Source: UBA6059 sp040219045 (GTDB taxonomy: Bacteria > Bacteroidota > Bacteroidia > Cytophagales > Cyclobacteriaceae). Taken from it: DNA of 64,000 bases. The stretch covers positions 3,906,001 to 3,970,000 of the forward strand of contig OZ245881.1 in NCBI GenBank assembly GCA_965229505.1. The letters are read 5' to 3'. Below are positions 44,650 to 53,845 of the stretch, piece after piece (positions within the stretch are counted from its first letter, which is position 1; the number at the start of each line of letters is the position of its first letter). A model generated the notes under the pieces. That model ran no database searches. It saw only the letters and a list, made by a program, of their open reading frames with translations, and was not told the DNA's origin. A program made the position numbers and the translations under genes.

Positions 44650-47043
44650 ATGATCAGAAACACATTCATTGCAGTATTGAGAAACCTCGGAAAGAGCAAG
44701 ACATATAGCTTGCTCAATCTTGCTGGTCTGACCATTGCCTTTGGTGTCTTGTTTATGATGGCTCAATTTGTCTATTATCATCACAGCTATGACCGGCAGA
44801 TACCTGAGGTTGACCATAAGTATCGTGTGCTACTGTCTCTGGTGAGAGAATCTGGTGAACCAACCACCTTCGCTACTAACTTTTTTCCGGTAGGAGAACT
44901 GCTAGCCCATGAGCAGCCCACCATCAAGGCATATACCAGACTCTACATGTTGGATCGCCACGCGGCAGTGACTTATGATAATAAGCCGCTGGATCAAAAG
45001 GGGGTAGGTTTTGCGGATGAGCATTACATTGACTTTATGGGCTTGCAAATGCTCTCTGGGACTGGTTCAGCCTTGAGCCAGCCAGGTTCGGCTATTGTGA
45101 GCAGAGAGACGGCCAGTGTAATATTTGGTGTTGATGACCCTAGCGGAAAAACGTTCTATCTGGATAGTGAAGATGGCCGATATACACTGACGGTGAGTGG
45201 TGTCTTTGAAGAACTGCCACAGACGAGTCATGTTTCGCCAAAGATATTGGTATCAACGAAATCCTTGAAGCCGATGTATGCAGCTAATGATTGGCGTTGG
45301 AACTTCTTTGCCACCTATGTGGAGATGCAAAGCACACCACTGGCTCCCAATTTCCAACCTGATTTCTGGTCAAGACATTTCCCTGAGTATAGTACTACAT
45401 CATCAATTGAGATGCATTTTCAACCGCTATTGGATGTGCACCTCAGTGATCCCTATACCTATGAGTATGCACAAGTGGAAAGTGCTTCTGTGGTTCTGGC
45501 CATGGGGGCGATAGGCTTGGCTGTTCTGATCATTGCGCTAGTCAACTATATCAATCTAGCGGCGACCAGATCGACCACCAAGGCGCGTCAGGCAGGCATC
45601 AGGAAAGCCCTGGGATCGGATCGGTGGCAGCTGAGGTTAGATGCTTTGATCGAGGCATCCATGCTCGTATTGGGAGCTATGGTGCTGGCCCTTACGTTAC
45701 TTCAACTCAAACTACCTTTTGACCTCATCGGCATGGATCAAAGCATCGATTCCAGTCTCTATGGGTATGGCTTGTTTTGGTTCGCCAATTTTGGGTTGCT
45801 CGCATTGTCGATTTTGGTATGTGGCTGGTATCCTTCGCAGCTGGCAGCAGGGGTCAAGCTCACTAGTGCCCTGAGTGGTAAAACCAAGGTGAGTGTCGGA
45901 AGCGTCAGAGCTCGTAGATACCTGGTATTCCTCCAGTTTTCATTAGCATTCATCATTCTGGTAGGTGCGATCACGGTCAGGCATCAGTTCTACTATATCA
46001 TGAGTCAGAAGCAGGTACTGGACACGAATCAGGTGCTTGTGATCAATGGCCCTAGAAATATAGAAGGCGAGGTGGTGACAGCTTCCGTCTTCCATGAGGG
46101 CTTATCAGAAATACCGGGGGTGGATCGTGCGGCAATGTCGACGAGTATTCCCGGTATATGGATGGGAACAGCAACTGATGTTAAGATACTTCCGGCTAAT
46201 TCTGAAGAGGGAAGTACTGTACAGGTCTATGGAGCCAACGAGGATTATCTTGATGTCTTTGGGATTGAGGTATTAGTAGGTCGTAATTTCTCGAGCTCCT
46301 TGCAGTCAGATGAAAATGCTGTGCTTCTCAATGAGTCAGCACTCGTCAAACTGGGAATAGCTAAACCAGAGCAAGCCCTGAACCAAAAAATAAAAATGGG
46401 TAGAGGCGAACGGAAAATCATTGGCGTATTGAAAGACTACCATCATGCCTCCATGAAGCAGGAGATACCACCGATCGTCATACGCTATAGAGATAATGAT
46501 GTCGACTATTTTTCAGTAAGCCTTTCCGGTAACATGGCAGCTAAAAATGAAGCATTAGCAATGCTTGAGGCAAGATGGAACGAGATTTATCCGCTTAACC
46601 CCTTTGAGTACTACTTCCACGATACGCTTTTTGATCAGATATATCGATCAGAGCGCCAGGCCCAGCAGTTATTCACTTTCTTGTCTATCATCGCTATCAT
46701 CCTGGCAGCAATGGGCTTGGTAGGATTGATGAATGTCGTGATTTTCCAGAAGCAAAAAGAGATTGGCATAAGGAAAACATTGGGCGCCAGCTTCATGCAG
46801 GTTTCTGGTGCACTCTCTAAAGATACTTTTAGGATTATGCTAATTGCTTTTGGTATATCTATTCCATTGGCGCTGTGGCTTGTGCAGGAGTGGCTACAAA
46901 CCTACGCTTATCACATAACCCCTTCGTGGTTTCATTTTTTGATACCTGTGATAATCATCAGCACTATCTCCATATTTTCTATTGCTGGCATTATGCTTAG
47001 GGCTTCACGTATCAACCCGGTGGACATTTTGAGAAACGAGTAG
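44650..47043 (+). CDS. ABC transporter permease, FtsX/MacB type (third copy)
   Basis: 797 residues, same architecture as the proteins at 2692 and 27274. The N-terminus is MIRNTFIAVLRNLGKSKTYS; the first coupling helix is RSTTKARQAGIRKALGS and the second is QKQKEIGIRKTLGAS. Eight membrane helices and two large periplasmic domains are predicted. The only ATPase gene of this transporter class in the window lies 0.8 kb downstream (47827), with one lipoprotein gene between, making this the most likely partner. A weak -10 is possible in the AT-rich leader. Confidence 0.9.
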   Translation: MIRNTFIAVLRNLGKSKTYSLLNLAGLTIAFGVLFMMAQFVYYHHSYDRQIPEVDHKYRVLLSLVRESGEPTTFATNFFPVGELLAHEQPTIKAYTRLYMLDRHAAVTYDNKPLDQKGVGFADEHYIDFMGLQMLSGTGSALSQPGSAIVSRETASVIFGVDDPSGKTFYLDSEDGRYTLTVSGVFEELPQTSHVSPKILVSTKSLKPMYAANDWRWNFFATYVEMQSTPLAPNFQPDFWSRHFPEYSTTSSIEMHFQPLLDVHLSDPYTYEYAQVESASVVLAMGAIGLAVLIIALVNYINLAATRSTTKARQAGIRKALGSDRWQLRLDALIEASMLVLGAMVLALTLLQLKLPFDLIGMDQSIDSSLYGYGLFWFANFGLLALSILVCGWYPSQLAAGVKLTSALSGKTKVSVGSVRARRYLVFLQFSLAFIILVGAITVRHQFYYIMSQKQVLDTNQVLVINGPRNIEGEVVTASVFHEGLSEIPGVDRAAMSTSIPGIWMGTATDVKILPANSEEGSTVQVYGANEDYLDVFGIEVLVGRNFSSSLQSDENAVLLNESALVKLGIAKPEQALNQKIKMGRGERKIIGVLKDYHHASMKQEIPPIVIRYRDNDVDYFSVSLSGNMAAKNEALAMLEARWNEIYPLNPFEYYFHDTLFDQIYRSERQAQQLFTFLSIIAIILAAMGLVGLMNVVIFQKQKEIGIRKTLGASFMQVSGALSKDTFRIMLIAFGISIPLALWLVQEWLQTYAYHITPSWFHFLIPVIIISTISIFSIAGIMLRASRINPVDILRNE

Positions 47044-47126
47044 TCACGCTATCAACATTGGTGCTTCATTTTGTGGTTTTCTCGGTTAAAGGCTAACATT
47101 ATTTTTAAAAGATTGTATCAGGGATT

Positions 47127-47134
47127 TATATTTG
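47127..47134 (+). promoter_or_regulatory. TAnnTTTG-type -10 element (TATATTTG)
   Basis: An exact match to the Bacteroidota -7 consensus, 33 bases upstream of the lipoprotein start at 47168, giving a leader of about 25 bases. A T-rich stretch (TTTTT at 47102-47106) lies where the -33 element is expected. Confidence 0.45.
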
Positions 47135-47167
47135 TTTCGTTGTTGTTAGCATATTAAAGATCCAGTC

Positions 47168-47668
47168 ATGAAGTTATTAGCATTAATCCCATTGTTTTTT
47201 TTGTTATCATGTGGTTCTGATGAGCAAGAGCCAACAGCTACTGGTGACTTCACTGGCAACCAGGTAGTCTACAATCTGTATTCGGCCTCTGAGTTTGGCA
47301 TTTCGGGTACGGCGACTTTCAAAGAGTTGACCACTGGAGGATTAGACGTGTCTATTCAACTTCTTAATACTACTGGTGAGATCTTTCACCCTGTTCATTT
47401 ACATGCTGGCTCGGTGCGAGACGATGGGCCTTTGGTATCGGTGCTGAGCCCTGTTTATGGAGCTTCGGGGGAGAGTAGTTCTCAAGTCACCTTTTTAATG
47501 ACCGATGAGAACACAATGTTTACCTATAGTGATCTTCTCAAGTTTGACGGTAGTTTGCGCATCCATCTTGATGGTGGCCCTGGACAGAACATTTTAGTTG
47601 CAGCAGCGAACATCGGGAATAACAACAATCTTATCAGTGACGGGATTGCCATCTGTAATCAGTGGTAA
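47168..47668 (+). CDS. Lipoprotein with CHRD-like domain
   Basis: 166 residues with a clear LLSC lipobox (Cys about 16). The mature protein is a beta-sandwich with SGTATFKELTTGGLDVSIQLLNTTG and HPVHLHAGSVRDDGPLV, the histidine-containing strand characteristic of CHRD and superoxide-dismutase-like domains; the C-terminus has LRIHLDGGPGQNILVAAANIG. CHRD domains may bind metals or carbohydrates, but their role is unclear. It has its own -10 element and sits between the permease and ATPase genes. Probably not part of the transporter. Confidence 0.78.
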   Translation: MKLLALIPLFFLLSCGSDEQEPTATGDFTGNQVVYNLYSASEFGISGTATFKELTTGGLDVSIQLLNTTGEIFHPVHLHAGSVRDDGPLVSVLSPVYGASGESSSQVTFLMTDENTMFTYSDLLKFDGSLRIHLDGGPGQNILVAAANIGNNNNLISDGIAICNQW

Positions 47669-47826
47669 TACCCAGTGGTCATATTTGAACTTTACTGTCC
47701 CTTTTCAGTACACCTTTTTGAGGCGCATTGAGCGCAACTAATTGTTTTCCAATGTCTTAATTTGTTGGCACAGTTTTGCGAGTATTTGGCTAAATTCGAT
47801 CGATCAACAAGTAACTACAACTAAGC

Positions 47827-48495
47827 ATGATTAAGTTAGATGATATAGATAAATGGGTGGATTCAAGGTTCCAGCGCACCTTCATCCTCAAGGGCATTAA
47901 GCTTGATGTAAAAGAGGGTGAATTTGTAAGTATTATGGGACCTTCCGGTTCTGGTAAGTCCACCTTACTCAATATCATCGGTATGCTGGACAAGCCGAAT
48001 GCCGGAGAGTATTTCTTCCTAGACGAACCAGTCCACAAGTTCAATGACCGAAAGACCTCCAAGCTTCATAAAAACTACATTGGCTTTGTCTTCCAGGCAT
48101 ATCATTTGATCGACGAGCTGACGGTATATGAAAACATCGAGACACCACTTTTATACCGGGGTGTCAAGGGCAAGGAGAGGGCTAGTATGGTAGCTGAAAT
48201 GCTTGACCGTTTTCAAATGGTTGCAAAGAAAGACCTCTTTCCTGAGCAGCTCTCTGGAGGTCAGCAGCAGTTGGTTGGTATTGCGAGGGCGATCATTGGC
48301 AAGCCTAAGCTACTGTTGGCTGATGAGCCTACCGGAAATCTTCACTCTGAGCAAGGCGAGGAGATCATGGAACTGTTCAAAAGACTCAATGAGTCGGGTA
48401 TGACCATCATTCAGGTGACACACAACGAAAAGTATGCCGAGGCAGGCAGCCGTATTGTGAAACTTGAGGATGGAGCCGTGGTAAGTGATCAGTAA
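47827..48495 (+). CDS. ABC transporter ATP-binding protein, LolD/MacB type
   Basis: 222 residues, the usual LolD length. Walker A is GPSGSGKST (38-46), the Q-loop is FQAYHL, the signature is LSGGQQQ, Walker B is LLLADEPTGN, and the H-loop is VTHNEKYA. It powers FtsX/MacB permeases for lipoprotein, peptide or drug export. No permease is fused or directly adjacent. The three large permeases in this window are candidates, the nearest ending at 47043. Two copies of the dispersed 10-mer fall within its Walker A and Walker B codons. Confidence 0.93.
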   Translation: MIKLDDIDKWVDSRFQRTFILKGIKLDVKEGEFVSIMGPSGSGKSTLLNIIGMLDKPNAGEYFFLDEPVHKFNDRKTSKLHKNYIGFVFQAYHLIDELTVYENIETPLLYRGVKGKERASMVAEMLDRFQMVAKKDLFPEQLSGGQQQLVGIARAIIGKPKLLLADEPTGNLHSEQGEEIMELFKRLNESGMTIIQVTHNEKYAEAGSRIVKLEDGAVVSDQ

Positions 48496-48508
48496 ATCAC
48501 TTCCGTAA

Positions 48509-50158
48509 CTATCTCATGGCCTTATAAGCATTGATTAAGCCATTGGTCGATTGATCGTGGCTTGATACTTCCTGCCCGTCCAGCAATTCTGGTAAGATCT
48601 TACCAGCCAGCTGCTTGCCCAGTTCGACTCCCCATTGGTCAAAGCTGAAGATGTTCCAGATAATACCCTGGACGAAAATTTTATGCTCGTACATGGCTAT
48701 CAATGCGCCCAGCGTCCTTGGCGTGATACTTTCCATTAAGATGGAGTTAGTGGGCCTGTTACCCTCAAACACCTTATAGGTAGTCAGGCGCTTAATGTCC
48801 TCTTCAGGTACCCCTGCTTTTTCAAACTCTGCAACTACCTCTTCCTTCGGCTTACCTTTCATCAATGCTTCTGTCTGAGCAAAGAAGTTAGACATCAACT
48901 TCTCATGATGGTCACCTACGGGATTATGGCTCTTCGCTGCAGCGATGAAATCACAGGGGACGATCTTCGTGCCCTGGTGAATTAACTGGTAGAAGGCATG
49001 CTGACCATTGGTGCCTGGCTCACCCCAGATTATGGGCCCTGTCTGATATTTTACAGGGTTACCCGAGCGGTCGACACTTTTGCCGTTGCTCTCCATATCT
49101 CCTTGCTGTAAAAAAGCAGGGAAGGCGTGCATGTATTGATCGTAGGGGAGTACTGCGTGACTTCTGGATTCAAAGAAGTTGTTGTACCATACCCCCAGGA
49201 GCGCTAATATGGTAGGGATATTCTCTTTGTGTGGAGCGTTGAGGAAATGTTGATCCATGGCTTCAGCACCCTTGTGAAGCTCTACGAAGTTGTCAAAGCC
49301 GATAGAGCAGGCGATGGACATACCAATAGCCGACCATAGGGAATATCGGCCTCCTACCCAATCCCAGAATTGGAACATATTCTCAGCATCAATCCCAAAT
49401 GCTTCAACAGCTTTTTGATTTGTCGAAAGCGCAATGAAGTGCTTACTAACATGCTTTTCGTCTTTGGCAGTCTCCAAAAACCATTTCTTGGCAGACTCAG
49501 CATTAGTCATGGTTTCCTGAGTCGTAAATGTCTTGGACGCTACGATGAATAGTGTGGTCTCCGGATCGATGTGCTCAAGTGCACTCAGTAAATGTGACCC
49601 ATCGATGTTGGACACAAAGTGGGTGGAAATCCCCGGCTTCTCAAACGGCTTCAATGCTTCGCAGACCATGTAGGGTCCTAGATCGGAACCACCTATACCT
49701 ATATTGACTACATGCTCTATCCGCTTACCAGAATAGCCTTTCATTTCTCCGGAATGCAACCTGTCCGTAAACCTCTTCATTTGATCCAGGACACCATTGA
49801 TATCCTTCATGACATCCTGACCTTGATAAGTCATAGGTGCACCTGATCGATTCCTTAGTGCTACATGGAGGACGGCTCGGCGCTCCGTTAGGTTGATTTG
49901 ATCACCGCCAAACATCTTTTCCTTACACTCCTGCAGCTTTACTTCGTCAGCAAGCTGCATAAGTAGACTCATGGTTTCATCATCGACTCTATTTTTGGAG
50001 TAGTCAAGGAGTATATTTTCAAATTCGATCGAATACTTCTCAAACCTCTTGGGGTCGCTACTAAAATGATCTTTTATATGTATTTGGCTCTGCTTAGTAA
50101 AATGCTCTTGTAGCTTTTTCCAGGCATCAGTGGTCGTTGGGTTTATCTTAGGAAGCAT
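48509..50158 (-). CDS. pgi: Glucose-6-phosphate isomerase
   Basis: 549 residues from the ATG at 50158, exactly the E. coli length. It interconverts glucose-6-phosphate and fructose-6-phosphate in glycolysis. Family motifs are present: VNIGIGGSDLGP, the substrate loop FIVASKTFTTQET, DWVGGRYSLWSAIG, and the catalytic-base region QLIHQGTKIVPCDF and SFDQWGVELGKQLA. The frame extends to a TTG at 50179, which I reject. Next to a beta-phosphoglucomutase-like gene on the same strand, and near a phosphosugar mutase gene, so this region gathers hexose-phosphate enzymes. Confidence 0.97.
   Translation of the reverse strand: MLPKINPTTTDAWKKLQEHFTKQSQIHIKDHFSSDPKRFEKYSIEFENILLDYSKNRVDDETMSLLMQLADEVKLQECKEKMFGGDQINLTERRAVLHVALRNRSGAPMTYQGQDVMKDINGVLDQMKRFTDRLHSGEMKGYSGKRIEHVVNIGIGGSDLGPYMVCEALKPFEKPGISTHFVSNIDGSHLLSALEHIDPETTLFIVASKTFTTQETMTNAESAKKWFLETAKDEKHVSKHFIALSTNQKAVEAFGIDAENMFQFWDWVGGRYSLWSAIGMSIACSIGFDNFVELHKGAEAMDQHFLNAPHKENIPTILALLGVWYNNFFESRSHAVLPYDQYMHAFPAFLQQGDMESNGKSVDRSGNPVKYQTGPIIWGEPGTNGQHAFYQLIHQGTKIVPCDFIAAAKSHNPVGDHHEKLMSNFFAQTEALMKGKPKEEVVAEFEKAGVPEEDIKRLTTYKVFEGNRPTNSILMESITPRTLGALIAMYEHKIFVQGIIWNIFSFDQWGVELGKQLAGKILPELLDGQEVSSHDQSTNGLINAYKAMR
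48589..48606. repeat. 18-base palindrome containing the dispersed 10-mer
   Basis: CTGGTAAGATCTTACCAG is a perfect palindrome inside the last codons of pgi (C-terminal GKILPELL). It equals a TTCTGGTAAG copy joined back to back with a nearly complete second copy. It may act as a transcription brake near the gene end. Confidence 0.5.
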
Positions 50159-50239
50159 AGTCGTATTTATGATAGACAAACTTGAACAATTATTGATTCA
50201 TTGGCAATGAATCATAGAGGGCTTGGTAAAGAGTGTGGG

Positions 50240-50917
50240 CTATGAGGATGACTTTACCATCTGTAGCTGGTCAAAAATATTATCAGCCGTGAGCGTTGAC
50301 ATATCAGTGACTACCAGGTCGGCATCATATAGCAGTTGCCCCGGAGAGGAGGGGTTATTAAAACCAATGCAGCGCATACCAGCGGCCTTAGCAGCGGCGA
50401 CACCATTTCTGGAGTCTTCGATCACCAAACATTGAGACGGTAATGTTTTAGCTCTCTTTGCAGCGAGCGCAAATATCTCCGGGTCTGGTTTGCCTTTGAC
50501 CACTTCATCACCTCCCACTATCTGATCAAAGTACCAGGTGAGTTGGTGTTTATCCATTACTATTCGGATATTCTCAAGGGTAGATGAGGAAGCGAGCACT
50601 AGTTTTTTGCCCATAGCATGGAGTCCTTTTATTAGGGCTACAGTACCCATAATGCAATGAGGCTGATCAGTATGGTATAAGCGGTAGTGGTACTGATCTT
50701 TACTTTTCTGAATAGCCTCCTCAACCGAAATGCTCAAACCAAATCGATCGATCAGCTCAGTCCACATACTGACAGCTGTACGGCCTACAAAGGCATGATA
50801 CTCCTTTTCGGTTATAGATATGCCTAACTCCGTCATCACTGATGTTTCAATCTCATAGTGGACAGGCTCACTATCTATAATTACCCCATCCATATCGAAG
50901 ATTATGGTTGATATCAT
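50240..50917 (-). CDS. HAD-superfamily hydrolase, beta-phosphoglucomutase-like
   Basis: 225 residues. The nucleophile motif FDMDGVIIDSEP (Asp8, Asp10), the second motif VLASSS, the Lys in KGKPDPEIF and the final acidic motif VIEDSRNGVAAAKAAG identify a HAD enzyme with a helical cap in the first third. Its closest type by eye is beta-phosphoglucomutase or a related sugar phosphatase. Placement just before pgi (about 80 bases apart) supports a role with glucose phosphates. Mutase or phosphatase activity cannot be settled by eye. Confidence 0.9.
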   Translation of the reverse strand: MISTIIFDMDGVIIDSEPVHYEIETSVMTELGISITEKEYHAFVGRTAVSMWTELIDRFGLSISVEEAIQKSKDQYHYRLYHTDQPHCIMGTVALIKGLHAMGKKLVLASSSTLENIRIVMDKHQLTWYFDQIVGGDEVVKGKPDPEIFALAAKRAKTLPSQCLVIEDSRNGVAAAKAAGMRCIGFNNPSSPGQLLYDADLVVTDMSTLTADNIFDQLQMVKSSS

Positions 50918-51157
50918 GTTGCCTCAAGGTTGATGAAAATTGGATCGCTTTAAAGAAAACTGGCAGACCCTTGGGTTTTGTTTATTAGCTAGGATGAATT
51001 ATTGAAAAATTCGTAACAAAACTTTTATTTTATAAGGCAAAATTACAGACATCCGGTCAATGTCCAAGCTGATTGACTGTTATTTTTTATGATGACGCTA
51101 ACTTAATTATCAGTGGATGGGCCACACCTTTTGCAACGAAAACAGCCGGATTGAACC

Positions 51158-52012
51158 CTATCCAAAAGATAAAGAGATGCCCGGGTACACTTGTTTGAAG
51201 GCCTTAGTGAAAATGATCTCTGGACCAATGTAGATGCGCCTACCCACTTTAGTTTGATAGTTCATTTTGATCATAGGGGCGGTGCTATCTCCTGAGTTTG
51301 TTTGCCATAGTGGAGTACCTATGCGAGCCGTCCATGGTCTTCTGGCCTGATCATTTAGTACGACCATGTTCATGTACAGTGTTTGACGTGATTGATTGGA
51401 TGCTGATGCCTCCCGGTCGATACCATTGATAATTTGACTGCTCATCTCAAGAGACATTCCAAGTGATGCATTTTTGATTCTATGGTTGGTAATGACCATT
51501 AGCTCACCGCTAAAGCGAGCCCCGGAAGTAGTGATACCTGTAGCCAGCAGTGGTTTGAAAGAAACCCTTGAAGAAGCGTCTTGTAATGCTGAGCTGTAAC
51601 GAGCCAACGGGATAAAATCAGCCTGTGTCTGAGCTAATGTGATAGTTGGAATAGCAGATACCTTTTTGGGGTTCACTACCATATATAGATCAGACTGTGC
51701 ATGTCCAGACTGATTTTCGGTTGTATTAACGATTGGAGTCTCGGTATTTAAATTGGCTAATTTGGATTGCATCCGTGGTTTGGGGGCTTGACTTTTCCAC
51801 TCATAGTCCACTAAAGAGACATTGGCCATGACCATTGATACGCTTGCTGCCAGTGACAGGTACCAAACCATACTTTTTGGACTGGCTTGTTTCAACAGCT
51901 GAGATATCTTATCCCATGACTTGTTGATATCCCAAGTCACATAAGAAGGAGCTGTGTGCTCTACTTTTTTGACCTGACCTTTGATCTTTTTATCAAATTC
52001 GTTTGCCTTCAT
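51158..52012 (-). CDS. Membrane protein coupled to ECF sigma factor, possible anti-sigma factor
   Basis: About 284 residues from the ATG at 52012, which overlaps the sigma-factor stop by ATGA, the usual translational coupling. A cytoplasmic N-terminus of about 45 residues is followed by one membrane helix (about 48-66, MVWYLSLAASVSMVMANVSL) and a periplasmic part with little recognisable pattern except a beta-rich end (GRRIYIGPEIIFTKAF). The layout (short cytoplasmic part, one helix, periplasmic sensor) is that of anti-sigma factors, although no ZAS Cys-His motif is present. An upstream in-frame ATG at 52036 is possible. Anti-sigma function is an inference from position. Confidence 0.75.
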   Translation of the reverse strand: MKANEFDKKIKGQVKKVEHTAPSYVTWDINKSWDKISQLLKQASPKSMVWYLSLAASVSMVMANVSLVDYEWKSQAPKPRMQSKLANLNTETPIVNTTENQSGHAQSDLYMVVNPKKVSAIPTITLAQTQADFIPLARYSSALQDASSRVSFKPLLATGITTSGARFSGELMVITNHRIKNASLGMSLEMSSQIINGIDREASASNQSRQTLYMNMVVLNDQARRPWTARIGTPLWQTNSGDSTAPMIKMNYQTKVGRRIYIGPEIIFTKAFKQVYPGISLSFG

Positions 52013-52572
52013 AGCATATCTAAATTTTTCACCCACTTCTTTAATAAAGCCCTTGCTTTGCTTAATTGTGATTTAGAGGTGCTCTCTTGCACACCTAGTT
52101 TATCAGCGATTTCCTTATGACTGTATCCTTCGATCACATAGAGATTAAATACTGTCCGGTAGCCATCTGGTAGCTGTGCGATCATTTGATGAATTTGCTC
52201 GGCCAGTATACCATTCTCAGCAAAGTCCTCATTGGGCACTAGCATCATTTCTGCCTCTGTACCTGTTTGATTGTTCTTCTGTTTTCTGATCAGCATCAGA
52301 CACTCATTGACCATGATTCTTTTGATCCAACCGACGAAGGAGGCAGCTCCTCGCCATTCAAATGACTCTATTTTGGTAAGCACTTTATAAAAACCTTGAA
52401 TCATGGCTTCCTCCGACATGTGCTCATCTTTCATATACCTATGGCACAGTCGAAACATAGCATTAGCATGCTGCCGGTACAGTTGTTCCTGTGCCTTTGC
52501 ATCCTTTGCTTTGCAGAGCTCAAATAGCCGCTCGTCGTTCAATGTCAGGTCTTGGAGTTGGTTTTTAGACAT
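52009..52572 (-). CDS. ECF RNA polymerase sigma factor
   Basis: 187 residues. Region 2 is seen in LYRQHANAMFRLCHRYMKDEHMSEEAMIQGFYKVLTKI and WIKRIMVNECL; region 4 in LPDGYRTVFNLYVIEGYSHKEIADKLGVQESTSKSQLSKARALL. This is the layout of extracytoplasmic-function sigma factors, which direct RNA polymerase to a small regulon after release from a membrane anti-sigma. The membrane protein encoded just downstream is the obvious partner. The promoter region of this gene holds a terminator of the upstream antiporter gene at 52628-52652. Confidence 0.93.
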   Translation of the reverse strand: MSKNQLQDLTLNDERLFELCKAKDAKAQEQLYRQHANAMFRLCHRYMKDEHMSEEAMIQGFYKVLTKIESFEWRGAASFVGWIKRIMVNECLMLIRKQKNNQTGTEAEMMLVPNEDFAENGILAEQIHQMIAQLPDGYRTVFNLYVIEGYSHKEIADKLGVQESTSKSQLSKARALLKKWVKNLDML

Positions 52573-52627
52573 TATAATGCAGGTCGTATTGAAGTGGTTG
52601 CCTGCCTTGCAAATTATCCCAAACGAA

Positions 52628-52652
52628 AACAGGCTCTTTGGGAGAGCCTGTT
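52628..52652 (-). terminator. Intrinsic terminator of the Ca/Na antiporter gene
   Basis: AACAGGCTCT and AGAGCCTGTT form a perfect ten-pair stem with a five-base loop, read on the minus strand 44 bases after the antiporter stop, followed by TTTTC. This is the clearest intrinsic terminator in the window. Confidence 0.75.
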
Positions 52653-52696
52653 AAATATTGTTAAGAGTCAGATCTAGTTCCGGTATTGGGAGCCCC

Positions 52697-53668
52697 CTAC
52701 ATTCTGGTAAAGAGGTAGAAAGTATATCCGACAAACCCAACGAGATAGATTGCTCCTTCTACTCTGTCAATCTTGTATTTGTCCAGTGTGAACATAAATA
52801 CAAACATCATCAGGGTGCCGATCATAATGAGAATGACATCTACGTTTAATACAGCGTCATATACCAAAGGAGCTGAGGTAAGTCCCGTGAGACCGAGTAC
52901 AAGTAGAAGGTTGAAAATGTTAGAACCTACGATATTGCCAACGGCCAAATCTGATTTCTTTTGAAATGCTGCCACAGCAGTTGTGGCCAATTCCGGTAGG
53001 GAAGTGCCAGCGGCTAATATGGTGAGACCGATAAGTTTTTCACTCACGTTGAACATATGCGCTAACTCTACAGCATTGTCCACGATCACTTTACCACCTA
53101 CTGAAAGGCCGCCCATTCCTGCAAGCACCATGACGCTCGTCTTCAGATTACCATAAATGACGATATCATCAACTCCATCGACCTCTCCGGTATTTTTAGC
53201 ATTGAGGAAGATGTACAATAGAAACAACCCGAACATAACCAGCAGAATAAAACTGTCGGTCAGGCTGAGTTCGTTTTGCGCACTGTCAAGGAATATTACG
53301 TCATTGACCAAAACGAAGAATACGATTGTAGCTAAGAGGGAATACGGCACCTCTTTCCAAAGTGCATTTTTTTGTACTGTAATGGGGTAAATAACAGCGG
53401 CCAGGCCAAGGATTAGGAACATGTTGAAAATGTTCGATCCTATGATGTTGCCATAGACTACTTCATTGTGTCCTGAAGAGCCTGAGATAATGTTGACTAC
53501 TAACTCCGGTGCTGAAGTGCCCATAGCCACTACGGTAAGGCCTATGGCGATATCTGATATATTGAATCTCTTGGCTAGAGAGGAAGCCCCCGAAACCAGG
53601 AAATCTGCTCCTTTGATAAGGAGTACAAAACCTACAACGATCAGTACTACATTAATGGCTACTTCCAA
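52697..53668 (-). CDS. Calcium/sodium antiporter (CaCA family, YrbG-like)
   Basis: 323 residues with about ten membrane helices in two homologous halves. Each half carries the family's ion-binding alpha repeat: MGTSAPELVVNIIS (near residue 50) and AGTSLPELATTAVAAF (near 220), with EVVYGNIIGSNIFNM and LAVGNIVGSNIFNL following. These Glu and Asn/Ser residues bind Ca2+ and Na+. It should exchange the ions at the inner membrane. Monocistronic, with its own terminator. Confidence 0.94.
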   Translation of the reverse strand: MEVAINVVLIVVGFVLLIKGADFLVSGASSLAKRFNISDIAIGLTVVAMGTSAPELVVNIISGSSGHNEVVYGNIIGSNIFNMFLILGLAAVIYPITVQKNALWKEVPYSLLATIVFFVLVNDVIFLDSAQNELSLTDSFILLVMFGLFLLYIFLNAKNTGEVDGVDDIVIYGNLKTSVMVLAGMGGLSVGGKVIVDNAVELAHMFNVSEKLIGLTILAAGTSLPELATTAVAAFQKKSDLAVGNIVGSNIFNLLLVLGLTGLTSAPLVYDAVLNVDVILIMIGTLMMFVFMFTLDKYKIDRVEGAIYLVGFVGYTFYLFTRM

Positions 53669-53845
53669 TGCTCTACGTTGGTTAGTGTTAATTCTATCCT
53701 GACAATATAACTATTATCAGAAAATACTTTAATACCTAAAGAAAACTTTCCAGAGCTGATTGGTAAACAGAATTCTTCACTAGTTACTTTAAACTAGTAT
53801 TCTCAGGCGAATTTAGCAATCTATTCAGTTGTTTTCATAATTCGC

